DNA of 64,000 nucleotides, taken from contig BDSL01000193.1 of assembly GCA_003116995.1 (NCBI GenBank), forward strand, positions 19,696 to 83,695. The letters are read 5' to 3'. Below are positions 31,814 through 44,430 of this stretch, in pieces. The notes under the pieces were generated by a model. It searched no databases, was not told the origin of the DNA, and saw nothing but the letters and a program-made list of their open reading frames with translations. Position 1 is the first letter of the stretch, and every line of letters begins with the position of its first letter. Source of the stretch: Yamagishiella unicocca (lineage: Eukaryota; Chlorophyta; Chlorophyceae; Chlamydomonadales; Volvocaceae). The position numbers and the translations under genes are program-made.

Positions 31814-34800
31814 ATGCTTCAGCAATCCCATTCCCGTCTCCTCCGCCACAACGGCCGCGTTCGCCTTGGCGGGAAGGCCCTCCGCGGCTGCGTCTCGGCC
31901 CGCACAAGCGTCGCACCCAGCGACGATGGCTGCCAGCAGGACCCTCTTTTCGCTCACGCGCTCAACCTCGTCCGCAGGGTCAGCACCCACGACACCTCCG
32001 ACCAGGACCTGCCACCATACGTTCCTGCGCTGCAGCGGCCCTCCGTCGTGGTTCGCAAGAAAGGCCACGACCTGCTTCACGACCCATGGAGCAACAAGGT
32101 GTGTCTGTTGGGGCTGGCCGCGGCTCGCAAGCCGGGGACCGCCAGGATCCTACCAATGCCGACCACCGCGTTTCTTCGGAAGCTCGTAACGCGGCAGCCT
32201 GCTTCATACGCAATAATGCGCCTTTTGACGACCTTGTCAAAACCAGAACCGAGTCAACGCGTCTGACTCATGGTCAAATTCAGCACTTGTTCTGTCGAGG
32301 CAGGTGTCTGCGGACGCGCCCTGCCTTATTTTACTTTGGTGGTGAGTCGTCGTGAGCCTGAATAACACGCGGCGCCCTTTCTCCCGCTCCTCCTCCTCTG
32401 CCGCCCGTCGCAATACGCACACTACCGCCTACCTACCGCCTACCTACCGCATTCCCCCCCACCCCACCCCCACTGGGGTTTCCCTCGAACCCCCCCACCC
32501 ACACTCCCCGCCCGGATTCGCGGATTCTTGCGAACCCTCGCAGGGCCTCGCTTTCCCCCCAGCGGAGCGCGAGCGGCTGGGGCTGCGCGGGCTGCTCCCT
32601 CCCGGCCACCTAGACACCGGGCTGCAGGTACGGCAACAAGGCACCAGCACCACCAGCAGCAGCAGCTGCTGCTGCGATACAGCAGCACTAGAGGCAGCGG
32701 TCGCAGCAACAGTCGCCGTAGCAAGGCCAGCGATCGCAATATTGGCAGCGAGACAGCACCGGGGGGTGTTGGGTCATCACAGTCGTAGCCGCCTCACGGC
32801 AGCGGCAATAGCGGCACCACCAGGCGCAACTGCCGCCTCCTCGACTTCCTTCCCCCCGCCCTCGCACCCCCAGATGCAGCGCTTCATGGATGACTACCGG
32901 CGGCCCCGCGAGATGATCCCCCCGGAGGACAGCCGCCTGGGGGGAGTCACCAGCGAGATGGCGCGCAGGTGGGGGGAGTGCAAGGGGGGGAGGGTTTGAC
33001 AGGAAGCCCGTTGGGCGGCGCTTCAAAGGTGAAGAAACTGATCGGGGAGTGTCCTGTCCTGGGAAGTCAGTTCAAGTCCCCGGGTTTGGGTGGGTTTCGA
33101 GGAAGACCCGTAGATGCGAGAAAACTCGTTTAGAACAGGTCCGTTCCCCCCCCTCCCCGGGTTGTGTGGGTGGGGAGTTGCAGGCCTTCGTTACAGTGCG
33201 CCGGGTGCAACGTGGGAGCAACGCGGGGGTATGCGGGTGCGGGGGTGAGCCCTCGCGGGAGAGCGTCCCCGAGGGCGGCCCGGGGGGTGGATCATGTACG
33301 ACATGCGGTACGACATGTTGGATCCGGGGCGTTGCCACTGGGGACGGGGTGATGGCGGGGGGCGATCGGTCGCTTGGGTCATCATCCGCTTGGCGCCGCC
33401 GCGGGGGGAGTTGAGGCGCCGGCGGTTAGGTACGGCACTCGTCTTACGTACGCGGCGCTAACGAAATGGCAGGCGGCGGTAGCTCAGAAGCGCACAAGAC
33501 CTTACCAGACCTGCTCCATCAAGGCCTGCTCCATCCGTTTTGGCAACTGCAGCTGGATCAGAGCCTCCAGCGGCCGGGCCCCCTAACGACCACCTGCACG
33601 TTGCCTCGCTGGTTGGTTGTCGCAGGTGGACGGTGCTCCAGGGGTTGCAGGACCGCAACGAGACGCTGTTCTACTCCGTCCTGACACACAACTTCGTGGT
33701 GAGCGCAACCACCGGGCGGGGGAGGCAGCACGACCCGGGGGGGGGGAAGGCATAAAAACCATTTGCGCGACAAGACAGGATAGTTGGCGGTGTGTGTGTG
33801 GGGGGCGGCACAACCCGGTTGGGGGAGGCAGGTTGGGGAAGGTGGCGGGAATACGCAGATATCTTGTTTGGAGGGGGGGAGCTGAGGCGGGCGGCTTGTT
33901 GGGGCGATGATTCGGGTGGGAGGGTGGGAGGCGGGGAGTGATGGCGGGGCAGGCGCACACGTGCTTTCTAGCTTCGGCGGTTTGAGCCCCAGCGGTGGGT
34001 GATGTCTGCAGACCGGTCTGGCGCATGGGCTCGGTGGGAGGTAGAGGTGGCGGGCGGCATGTCGGCGTGTCGGGGAAGAATCGCGAAACACAGGCCCTCT
34101 CCTGCCCTCTGTACGGCAGCTGTCCCCACCTGCATCTGGCCGCAACCCGCGCGCGCTCCTTCCCCCCCTCTTCCCTCCCGTCGCGTCATCGGGTCTATTA
34201 TTGTAACCCCTCTCCCTCCCTCCCCTCCAGGAGATGGCGCCCATTATCTACACCCCCACCGTGGGCTGGGTGTGCGTCAACTACCACAAGCTGTACCGCC
34301 GGCCCCGGGGGATGTACTTCAGCGCGTACGACCGGGGCAACATGGTGGGAATCGAGCGGGGCGGGGCGGGGAGAGGGGTGGGGTAACATGGTGGGGGCAG
34401 GGTGGCAGGGAGGTGAGTGAGGCAGACGTCGCCGTCTTGACCGGTCGGCTGGCTGGCGTGTGAATGACGGCAGCAGCAGCAGCAGCAGTAGCAGCTCGGT
34501 GTTGCTCCCTCCTTCGTAATTCCCAGCCGCCGTGTTTGGGGGCTCTCGCGGCGTCTGTGCGCCTTGCCGTCTTACCTCCCACAAACCACCGTGCCGTACA
34601 CTGACATGCCGTACTGCACCGTGCCGTACCTACCTCGCGCGCAGGCGGCGATGGCGTACAACTGGCCGCAGGACGATGTGCACGCAATAGTGGTGACGGA
34701 CGGAAGGTACGGCAGCGGCGGCGGCGTTTCGATAGTACGACAGTAGCAGGGCTTTGTCGTACGGGATCGGGTAGGATCGTACGGAGGGTAGAAAACTACC

Positions 34801-37800
34801 AGATTACTGAAGCCAATCGCGTGAATGGCGGGTATTTGTCTGGGGCGAGGGAGGGAGTCATCAGAGGGGGGACGAGCGAGACCATGTCGTACGTCGCCTT
34901 CTTCCCTGGAGCCTTTCCCCACACACCAGCCCCTTCACCCCACCCTACCCCACCCCTAACCACCGCAACCCACGTCGCCGTACAGTCGTATTCTGGGTCT
35001 GGGTGACCTGGGGCTCAACGGCCTGGGCATACCCATCGGCAAGCTGGACCTGTACTGCGCTGCTGGCGGTAGGGAGGGGGCGGCGTCCTGGGCTGGTTGG
35101 GTCGATAGGGGAAGGGGGCCGTCCTGAACTGGCTGGGTCGAGGTGCCGGTGGGGTATGAGAGGAAGACCCGTGGCCCAGGTGGAGGGGGCGGCAGCTGCG
35201 GAGGGTAGGGCCGGAGGCGGGGCGTGAAGGAGCAGACATCCCCAGTATTCCGACCCCCGCAGCCCGTACGACAGTGATGCCTTTCGAGCGTTACTGAAAG
35301 AGGTAAGGCCCCCGTGACCGAGGCCTGCCGCCGACACCGTTTGCGGACCAAGCCCGACCCTGCCTGCCTGTTCCCCGTTGCAGATGTTCTTTTCGCTCTC
35401 GTCTCCTTACCTCGTGTGACACCGGTGTTTTTCGCCCCCCCCCCCCCCCCCCCGGTGCACAGGCTTCTCCCCTGCGCACGTGCTGCCAGTGGTGGTTGAC
35501 GTGGGTACGGACAACGAACCGCTGCGACGGGACCCGATGTACGCCGGGCTGCGCATACCCCGCATCACCGGCCCCGAGTACTACCAGATCATGGACGAGG
35601 TACGGCGCCCAAGGCCTAAGGGTCGTACGACAGCTCTAGGGAGGGAAGGCCCGGTAGCCTCAACCGCAGCCCGCCCGGCAGCCGCTCACCAACCTGCCAT
35701 GAACTCCCGTTTCCGTTGGCCGCGGGTTGTATGCTTCTACCCCCTCTTACCCGCCACGGATCCCCCTGCCTCCCTCCTGCCGCTGCCCCACACCCCGCCG
35801 TCACGTGCCGTGTCAGTGTGTGTTTTCTCCCCTCCTCTCCCCCCGCCTCCTCGGATTCTCTTATCAAACCCCCCGCCCTGCCCTGCCCTGCAGTTCGTGG
35901 CTGCCGTCATGTCCCGGTGGCCCCGGGCGGTGCTCCAGTTCGAGGACTTCTCCATCCAGCACGCCGGGCCGCTGCTGGAGCGGTACCGGCACCACCACTG
36001 CGTCTTCAACGACGACATACAAGTAAGGGCGCGGGGGGCGGTAGGGTGCAGGGGGTGGTGAGGTGGGGTCGTGAGGGGTGGTGGTGAGGGGTGGTGAGCG
36101 GGGGTCGCGAGGGGGGGTGGCGAGAGAGGGCGGCGAGGGTTCGAGGGAGACCCGTGGATGCCCGAAAAAAGCGCTTAAAACAGAAGTTTTGAGATGCATG
36201 CTAGAGAACTGGGTTGGGGATACTAAAGCCGAAGGTCGGAATATGACCTTTGGCGGCTAAGCTATAGCGGCGACGGCGAAACGAAAGGAAACGAGGACCC
36301 CGCGCGACGCACGGAAACTTTTCGCAGAACCGGTTTTGGGCGCTAGCAGGAGAACTGGGGGAGTTGGTGAGCTATGGGAGAGCGGACATCGCGGTCCGGT
36401 CCCAGTCCCGGTCCCGACCCGCCCGAATACCGATCAGATGGTGGCGGACGTCGGGAGGAAGCCGGTCATTACCAGAGAAGGTCCGCTGTCGTCCAGGGTA
36501 GGAGGCCGAAGCCGCGCCGCGCCGCCATGGGGGACGCGAAAGCCTAGACGCAGGTCCCGACGCCCGCAGACCAGAGTGCAACGACTAGCACAAAAAAACT
36601 ACCAGAACAGAAGCCCACCCCAGCGGCGGAACTCACCTGGCCAGGGCCCAGAGCGGGTGGGGAAGGCGGTCGACGCGAAGCATGCGGGCAAGGGGCACCA
36701 GGGGGCGTTAGGAACAACATCCAGGCGCGGAGCGGGTGGACAGGGGTCAAAACAGCGAAGAGGCCCCAGCGGCGCGGCGAAAGAGGCGGAGGCAGGGAAG
36801 GGGAGGTCGGCTATACGGGGAAACGGGTACGACGCGATCTGGTACGGCGGTGTACGGCGGAGGCCTGCACGACGGAGGGAGGAAGTGAGAAAATATGGGG
36901 CGTGAAGATGCGGGACAGGGGGAAGACGGGGGCCCAGCTGGAGGGGGGCGATGTCGCCGGCGCGGGCGATGCCGCCAGCGTCGCCAACCATGGTGGAGGA
37001 GGCGCCGGCCTGCCGCCGCTCGGCCGGCGCCTCCTCCACCATGGTTGGCGACGCTGGCGGCATCGCGCGTCCCCTTACTGCCCTGGCCGTCGGACGCAGC
37101 AAGCTAACCTCAGTGCGCCTGCAGCACCTGTCGCTCACCCTCGCCGGCGACATCGCCCCCCTCCAGCTGGGCCGCATGTGTGGCCCCACCAGCAGCTTCC
37201 TCAGCTGCCGCCGCTCGGCCAGCGCCTCCTCCACCACTTGCGGCCATCGTAACGCTGGCGCCAGCGCCTCCCCTCACCAGGGAGGAGAGGTGGCCCGTCA
37301 CATGGCGCCAATCGTCCCCGTCTCCCGGGGGAAGGGGCTATTACCTATAAAGACGATCTCGCTGTCCTCTGCAGTTTCCGCTGTTTCTTCGGCGCCGCGC
37401 GCCACCAACGGCGGAACTAGGAAAACCCCTTCAGAGGTGGAACCATCCCGGCTCCAGGTAGGGCTGCTCTGAGTGCTAGGCCAGCCCCGAGCCCTGCACG
37501 CTAGAGCTGTAGTAAGTGCACGACAGCTCTGCTTCCACTGGATCCTGCTGCTTCACCCCCCGCCACGAAAGCCGGCGCTCTTGCTGCCGGAGGAGCTGCA
37601 GGAGGCTGCTGGTGGATGGGCCTGCGGGCGTGGTATATACCACCAGCTGCCCATTGGCACTCAACGCCGCTGTCGATATCGCTCTTAGCTTTGCTGATTC
37701 TAGGCGCGCCTTCCCCTCCAACGCCTCCACCTGGGCCTCCCGGCGCTCCAAAAACAAATGAAAGCGCGGCTGCTTCTGCTCGATACGAAGCTTATCAGAA

Positions 37801-40800
37801 AGAAGAAAGACTTCCAGCCAACGACGAGAGGTTTGCGTCCAGCTGCCGCTGCGCGGCCCGCGTAGCCACCATACATGGGCTCTGCAAAAGCGGCGACCGC
37901 TTTCACGAAATGTCATTAGCCGCCGCCACCTCGGCCAGGCACGCCTGAAGGTGCGCACTTTCCTCCAGCGTAAATATGGCGCATTCTGCTGACTCCAGTC
38001 TAGCGTAGAAGGCCTCGAAGCCTTCGGACGTGGCAGCGCTCAAAGCATGGCAGCGATCAAAGCATGGCAGCGATCAAAGCACAACACCAAAGGAGCGTCC
38101 GAAAGACGAGCGCTCTCAAGTCATAACCGCCACACAGAACCCGCGAGGGGGGGGTGAGGGGGGGGTGGCATTAAGACCCGGTTACATGACATGGTTAGTG
38201 TAGCTGGCGCATGCCGTGTGGGGGTAGGAAACCGAAACAACACACAACTTGTTGTGTGTTGGCACATCAGTTGTTGTTGTATGCTGGCATATCAGTTGTC
38301 GTGTTTTTACGCACCTCGCGATGTGTCCCGCCGGCATCGCAGGGCACGGCTGCCACGGCCCTGGCGGGACTGTACGGCGCTCTGCGGGTGATGCGGAAGC
38401 CGTACTCGGCACTGGCGCAGCAGCGGGTGGTGGTGGTGGGCGCGGGTTCCGCCGGCATGGGCGTCGTGAAGGTGGTGGCGGCGGGTAGGCGGGTGGGTGG
38501 GTGGGTTTGGGGATTTAGAAGGGGAGGGCTGCGGGGCGTCGGAGGGGAGAAGGGCAAGCATGTGGGCCCCGCAACCCAGTTTGGTATGGCCCTGGGGGGG
38601 AGTCCGGTGGTTTGGCTGTTGCCCCCCCACCCTTCGGCGGTTGTCCTGCAGCCACTGCGGGGCGAGTAGGGAGGAAGGGCTGGGATATGGAGCCACGTCT
38701 CCGTTGCCAGGGGGAGTAGTACATCGTGAGCTGTACGGCGGCAACCGCAACCGCCAAACAACCACCCAACAACCATCGCCGTCACCACCGCCACCACCGC
38801 GTCCAGCGGCCTCCGCGTCCCGACCCCTTCTCGGCCCGCTATGCGCCGTTGACCTCCTTCATAACACCCTGAACCGCACCGCCCTCCACCCACCTCCCTC
38901 CACCCCCTCCCGACATGCAGCCATGGTCAAGCACGGGCTGAGCCCGGAGGCGGCGGCGTCCCGGTTCTGGCTCCTCGACCGAGGCGGCCTCATCACCACC
39001 AAGCGACCGAACCTGCAGGTGGGTGCGGGGGGCGAGCAGGAAGCCAAGCTGGCGCCACAGCGGGCGGGCGGGCCCTGGTGCTAGTCAGGTGCTCAGTGCG
39101 GGCATCGATATGTGTAGGTTGCTCGTCCCGATATGGTTGGCCAGCTATCCTAACGGTATCTGTTTATCATCCTCACGTGCTCCCAGGATGCACCGTCCCT
39201 TTTTGACGCTGCTATCCTCCTCCTGCGCTGTCCCCCCCTCCGTCTCCTCCTCCTCCGCCACCGCCCACCGCCGCTGCCGCCACCGCCGCTGCCGCCACCG
39301 CCGCTGCCGCCACCGCCGCTGCCGCCGCCACCGCCGCTGCCGCCGCCACCGCTGCCGCCACCGCCGCTGCCGCCGCCACCGCCGCTGCCGCCGCCACCGC
39401 CGCTGCCGCCGCCACCGCCGCTGCCGCCACCGCCGCTGCCGCCACCGCCGCTGCCGCCACCGCCGCTGCCGCCTGGTCCCAGCCGCACGTCAAGCGCTTC
39501 GCCCGCAGGGAGGAGTCGGATGACGGGCAGCAGCTGCTGGAGGTGGTGGAGCAGGTGAGTTGGGTGCGCGCAGGGGCCCAGGGGGGTGGGCCGGCTCTCC
39601 AATGCGCCGGCAGGATGCGCTGCCAGAAGTGTGTGTGTGTGTGTGTTTGAGGCCATGCCGGCGGCATAATGCTGATGATGCTGATGGTGGTGATAATGAT
39701 GAGCAAGGCTGGCAGCCTCACCTTATCCTGTGTACGGTGTACGGCATACCGTACGGAAGGCTCGGAACGCTTGCCAGGTTATCCCCCCGGCCGTCATCGC
39801 ACTCCGGTTTGTCGGCCGTGGGTTCGCGGATATGATACCCCCCGGCCAAAACCCCAACCCCTCCACCTGCATGTCCTCGCACACGACCCCCCGGAAATAG
39901 TAGGGTTAGGTCGACACGGATCCTCACGCCCTCTCGCCGCACTGTGGCAACCACAGCGGCCGGCCACCCGACCTCACTTCCAACCACAATGAGCACTATG
40001 AACCCGAGCGACGTCTGCCATGTACGAATGGCAGGTATACATGTACGACATACGTAGTGATTACCCGCGTCGTACGCCTCCTGTACGACGTCCCCCGCCG
40101 CCCCACACGCCCGCCCCCTCCCTCCCTCCCCACAGGCCCAGCCCACCATCCTGATCGGGCTGTCCGGCGCCGGAGACATCTTCACGGAGCAAGTCATCCG
40201 AACCATGGACCGCCTCTGCCCGCAGCAGCGCCCCGTCATCTTCCCGATGAGCAACCCCACGCCCAAGATGGAGTGTACGGCGGAGCAGGCGCTGACCTGG
40301 ACGGGCGGCCGGGCCATCTTTGCCGGCGGCAGCCCCCAGCCGCCGGTGGCGATGCCGGGCGGGGGGGATCCCAGACCGGTGGCGCAGGCCAACAACATGT
40401 ACCTGTTCCCCGGTGCGTGGGTAGTTGCGGCGGTTTCGGGTGGTTATGACGGTTGCGTGGGTACGGCGGCGGCGGTGTGTCGCGCGGGCGCGGGGAATTG
40501 AGAGGGGAGGGGGCGGTAGTGGGATGCTAGCCGGGTTGGGGTAAGGCATGGTATGTGCGAAGTATTACCCGGGGCCCGGGTAGGTGCCGAGTGCCGCACG
40601 TGTCGTAACCCCACTCACTGGGGCGAGGGGTGCGTCTGTGAACGTGATGTCGTTACCCTACTCAAGCGTGCATCGACGCGCACACAGGCATCGCGCTGGG
40701 CGGCTTCCTGGGCCACACCAACGCCGTGACGGAGGAGATGCTGGTGGCGGTGGCGGAGGCGCTACCCGACATGATTGGGGAGGACAGCCTGCGCCAGGGT

Positions 40801-41698
40801 GAGGCAGGGGCCCGGGGGGGGGGCAGGGAGGGTCAGGGAGGGCTAGGAAGCGGGCGGAAAGGCCAGGGATGGTTGGGCCGAGGATCCGCTTTGAAGGCGG
40901 GATGGACGAGGTTGGGGTCGGGGGTGTCTGATGCGGAGGGAGGCGTGCGTTGGCTTTGGGGTCGGGGTTCCCTGAGTAAAGTATGTTCGCGTGTGTTGGC
41001 TATGGGGTCGGCATGAAGCCGTGCGTCTTGAAGCTCGCTTGGTTGGCCGCCCTCATCCAAGGGCGGCGTGTGCTTCCGTTAAGTGCTGGTCGCGGGCTCT
41101 GCTACGCAAGGTACGGATGCGCACTGCGATGGCGCGACTATCGCGGCTCAGATCCACATCGAATCATCGACGGGATCATCGACAAACGGATCGGGCTCGA
41201 CACGGGTGCGCACGTACACACAATGCTGTGTACTGAACATGGGCGTTCTTACTTCCTAACACATTGCTGTCTGCACCTTGTAAAACCGGGACGCAGGTCC
41301 AGACGCAGTTACCGCCCAATGCGTCGCCCACCGGGGGCGGGTAGTATTGTCACATACCGGGGGCGGGTAGTATTGTAATCGTGCACGTGTTGTCTGGTAC
41401 CCGCCCGCCACCCCGCCATCCCCCCCCGCAAACCCTCCCGCCCTCCACACACGGGTCACACCTTCACCCTCCAGGCCTGGTGTACCCCCGGCTGGAGGAC
41501 ATCCGCTCCATCAGCGCCCGGGTGGCGCTGGCAGCCTGCGTCGCGGCGCACCGCCGGAGCCACCTGCTGCACGGACCCGCGCGGGAGGCGCTGACGTCAT
41601 CGGGCGGCGAGCGGGCCCTGCTGGACTTCATCGTCCGCAGCATGTTCTGGCCCGAGTACAAGAGCCTGGTGCACCTGCCGCGAGGTGGCGGGGAGTGA
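31814..41698 (+). CDS. NADP-dependent malic enzyme, 15 exons
   Basis: Exons: 31814-32098, 32544-32627, 32874-32968, 33626-33698, 34231-34344, 34645-34706, 34986-35068, 35463-35599, 35894-36022, 38343-38484, 38921-39018, 39483-39554, 40136-40412, 40688-40798, 41475-41698. All are GT-AG and phase-matched, giving 661 residues. It decarboxylates malate to pyruvate, CO2 and reduced cofactor. Visible are the catalytic Tyr186 (IIYTPTVG), Arg214 (AYDRGNM), Lys257 ([10 protein letters not shown]), the metal ligands Glu328/Asp329 (QFEDF) and Asp352 (FNDDIQGTA), the Rossmann loop GAGSAG (387-392), and Asn498 (PMSNPT). The basic patch HVKRFARR after exon 11 resembles NADP-type enzymes. The N-terminus is Arg/Ser-rich and poor in acidic residues, like an organelle transit peptide; chloroplast or mitochondrion is not decidable. 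The start could instead be 31631. Confidence 0.93.
35437..35455. repeat. poly-C run before exon 8 acceptor
   Basis: About 19 consecutive C residues form the pyrimidine tract of the intron-7 acceptor of the malic-enzyme gene. It is likely length-variable. Confidence 0.9.
36931..37173. repeat. nested perfect inverted repeats
   Basis: The inner palindrome has 45-bp arms (36966-37010 and 37022-37066) that are perfectly complementary around an 11-base loop. The outer arms (36931-36960 and 37144-37173, 30 bp, GGCCCAGCTGG...) are also perfect. In RNA the inner pair would form a very stable hairpin inside malic-enzyme intron 9. Confidence 0.95.
37476..38062 (-). pseudogene. coding remnant of a coiled-coil protein inside intron 9
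   Basis: On the minus strand, one frame (about 38062 to 37905) reads [17 protein letters not shown] and [16 protein letters not shown] and then stops. The next open frame, in a shifted register from about 37890 to 37476, contains [20 protein letters not shown] and [20 protein letters not shown]. Charged heptad-like patterns suggest coiled coil. The break between frames has no good intron, so it looks like a frameshifted fragment. The source gene is not recognised. Confidence 0.45.
39240..39476. repeat. CCG/CTG-rich microsatellite forming an acceptor tract
   Basis: About twenty tandem copies of CCACCGCCGCTG-like 12-15-bp units run up to six bases before the acceptor TGGTCCCAG of malic-enzyme exon 12. 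The tract lacks AG throughout, so it works as one very long pyrimidine-rich run. Open frames across it (Pro/Leu or Gly/Ser repeats) are artefacts. Confidence 0.9.
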
Positions 41699-44430
41699 GA
41701 GGGAGCCCGTGGGTCGGCATTTGGGAGACAAGTGAAACCGATGGGAAAGAGTTGGGGAGTGGGGCAGCCGGGAGGGGCCGAGAGCAAGACAGGGCGATGG
41801 TGGGGAAGGGACAGGTTTGTGATGGTAGACTGCGGACTCCCCAGCGTACGGCAGCGGTTGCAAGTTGTGGTGTTGGTTGCGGGGCACGGTTGGCTGCTGG
41901 ATGATGGTTGGGTTAGGTCACAGTTTGCTTGCCGTAAGTTCGTATACAGGTAGCTAGGTAGTGAAAGACGCGTTTTTGGAGTCGGTGCGACGAGAACCTT
42001 TATGTATGCTGTCGCTGTTTTTGTGCACGAATGTGTGCTGGCTCCAAGCATGTCACTTTGTGTGACGTTTATGATCGCCTGCTGTCGCGGCGGAGAGGCT
42101 TAGGATGCGGCAGCAGCGGCTGCGGGTAAACGCTGCGACATTTATCTGTGTTTGCCGGATCCATCAGATCCAACATGAAAGTTGAACTGCTCGGGCATGC
42201 CCCGCCGGGAGTCTGTACGACAGATAAGCTTGATTTCGGATTGCTTTGCAAGCCATTTCAACCTGCAATGAACATAGATACACGGCGTTGCGAAGCGGGA
42301 AATGCCGTGCGCTTTTCACAGCGGAATGCCCCACAGGGGCCCCACCGGCTGCCAGTCCCGTCATCAAGTGCTGCCACACAGCCCGCCCTGTGTTACGCTG
42401 GGGGATTGCGGATCGAGGCAGGTGCCCAGATGCCTGTGGGTCATCTGGTATGCCTTCTGCCTTAAGTGGTGGATGGGAGTATGGTAGGGAGGCAGCCGAT
42501 GAGACGAGCTCTGGATCGCCGGAACACACGCCTTGATAGAGGGTAGGCCCAAGCCTTGCGTGCCTCCGCCGTCATTGGAATGTGTTGCGGCTGAGCGAGC
42601 CCCCCCTGGACCTTGTATTGTCTGTCTGGCTCGCTGACCCCTGCCGTGCCCATATGGCCCGCTGGGTCTCGCGTGGGTTGGTGGGACCCGCTGACCCTTG
42701 CCTTACCGGTACAACCCAGCTCAACGCTCCGGGCCCGCCGCCGCTGCCCGTTGGCGCCACATGTGCTACAGTCCCCGGGGGCAGAGGGGCAGGGAGGAGC
42801 TGGTCAGTTGGCTCCCCGGCGTCGGACCGGTAGCCGGAGGAACCTGTGGACCAACACCCATCCGACACCCGGCACAGGCTGCACGCCTCGCATGCCAGCC
42901 TTAAGCATGTTATTAAATAATTTGTATGTCAGTGTTGGGTACGGAGCGGCCCTAGGCATCGGATCCATAGACCGAAACCCGGATCCACGATGGGACGAGT
43001 TTTGGGTAGAGCAACTAGCCGTTCCAGTACAGACACAGGATGACGACATTTTTTCCTTGGGCTCATTCAGCCAGTTGCCGGACATTGGCGCTGCGTACGC
43101 CAGCTAGAATTATCCTGGGCGTTGAGCTTCATTAGACACATGATGTGCATGTAAACGAAATGGTACGATTTGTTATTATCTTCATCCTGGACACTACAAA
43201 CATACTACGCGCGTTCAGTGACAAGCGGCGTGTTGTTTGTGGGCCTGAAAGTGGCGTGGACGCACCACCTAGTTCCATTGATAGATAATATCGTTTGCCG
43301 CGCTCGCTTCTGTTAGCAAGTGCTTTCAGTTCTCTCCACAACAAGCGGTTGGACAGAGTCATGCCTGCATCGAGGATCCCCCCGGGTGCCGGCAGCCTCC
43401 AGCCATAATGAATTGACGGCTTGCGCATAACGGTGCCGGCCATGCCTATCTTCGCAAGTTTGTCACACTGCTGTGGAGGTGGCTTGAACCTGTGATTACA
43501 CGGATCACGAGGCTCCCTGGGAGCTTGGGGAGGCGAAGCAGATGAGCAACGACCGGACGGAGCATGGCACATAGCAGCAGCGACAGGATATCATGCAGTA
43601 ACGGTACACCAGGGGTTAGTTGCCAGCTTTGGGTAGCTGTGCTGGTGGGAAGAAACAGGGGGGCCACAGCACGTTGGGAGGCAGCGTGTGCGAGCCCATC
43701 CCTATTAATTGCCGCCATGGGCCTTACATGCACATTCCCTGTACAAGCAGGGACGCTGAGGACGGCGAACAGCGAATGGATTGCGGACTCACAGCTGCTG
43801 GAGCTGTGAGGTGTGGCGGAGGCTCGCTAGCACGTGCCGTACCGACTTGAAGCTTTTGAATGTGGGCTATGTGGTCCGAAGCAGCACGTGGGACGCTCTG
43901 GCAGCTGTCGCATGAGTCGGTCCTTATGCAGTGCCACAGTGCAGCTGGCAGATCCAAGGGCAGCATCAGGGCCGGTACGAGTGGGTTACGACCAGGATCG
44001 TGAGTCGCCAGGGTTGGACTGGGCAAGCGCCAGGTGGAGATAAGATGGGAGGGGACCCAGATTCCGCAACAGGATGACGGTGTTTATCAACACCATTTCC
44101 GCCGGACACATTGATCGAGGGCTTAGGTCCGTAAGGGCGCCGATAACGGGGTACTCTCACTTCTGCTACCCGGGGATGGTTTGGTGCGAAGCGCACGGCA
44201 GGGCTGTGCCACTGCGTGGGCGTGTGCAAGCGTGAAGGGCATGTTGGCCCTAGGTGACTTGGACACGAATCCATGGCCTCTGCTCCAGGGGCGGCTGCTT
44301 TCTCGCCATGCTGGCGCACGTGACGACCGCATAAAACGAGCTGAAGGCATCGCCGCACCGTGGGTGCCCGCCTGTTGCTGCCGTACAACAGGAAGACCAC
44401 ACAACGTGTGTACTTGTTGCCTCACCCTAC
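41699..44430. other. malic-enzyme 3' UTR and gene-poor spacer
   Basis: The first 270 bases are the malic-enzyme 3' UTR, because they recur at 58163-58463 together with the last codons. No TGTAA signal is obvious there. Beyond about 42000 I see only short frames. The longest (42613-43107) ends in a peptide containing DPRWDEFWVEQLAVPVQTQD and is not recognised. A partial echo of the Cys-rich exon (GTGCCCGCCTGTTGCTGCCG) occurs at 44364. Confidence 0.45.

Larger units (their letters stand above)
36023..38342 (+). other. malic-enzyme intron 9, enlarged by an insertion of about 2 kb
   Basis: At 2320 bp this is far longer than most introns of the gene (roughly 100-900 bp). It holds the small dispersed repeat at 36145-36215, a basic open frame (36336-36905, Arg/Gly/Pro-rich, unrecognised), nested perfect inverted repeats (36931-37173), minus-strand coding remnants (37480-38060) and a short repeat AAAGCATGGCAGCGATC at 38040-38080. 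The composition suggests an inserted mobile element or gene fragment. I could not define its ends. Confidence 0.6.

Noticed and set aside
39150..39721. Gly/Ser- and Pro-rich frames across the CCG/CTG repeat
   Set aside because: They are microsatellite translations inside malic-enzyme intron 11.
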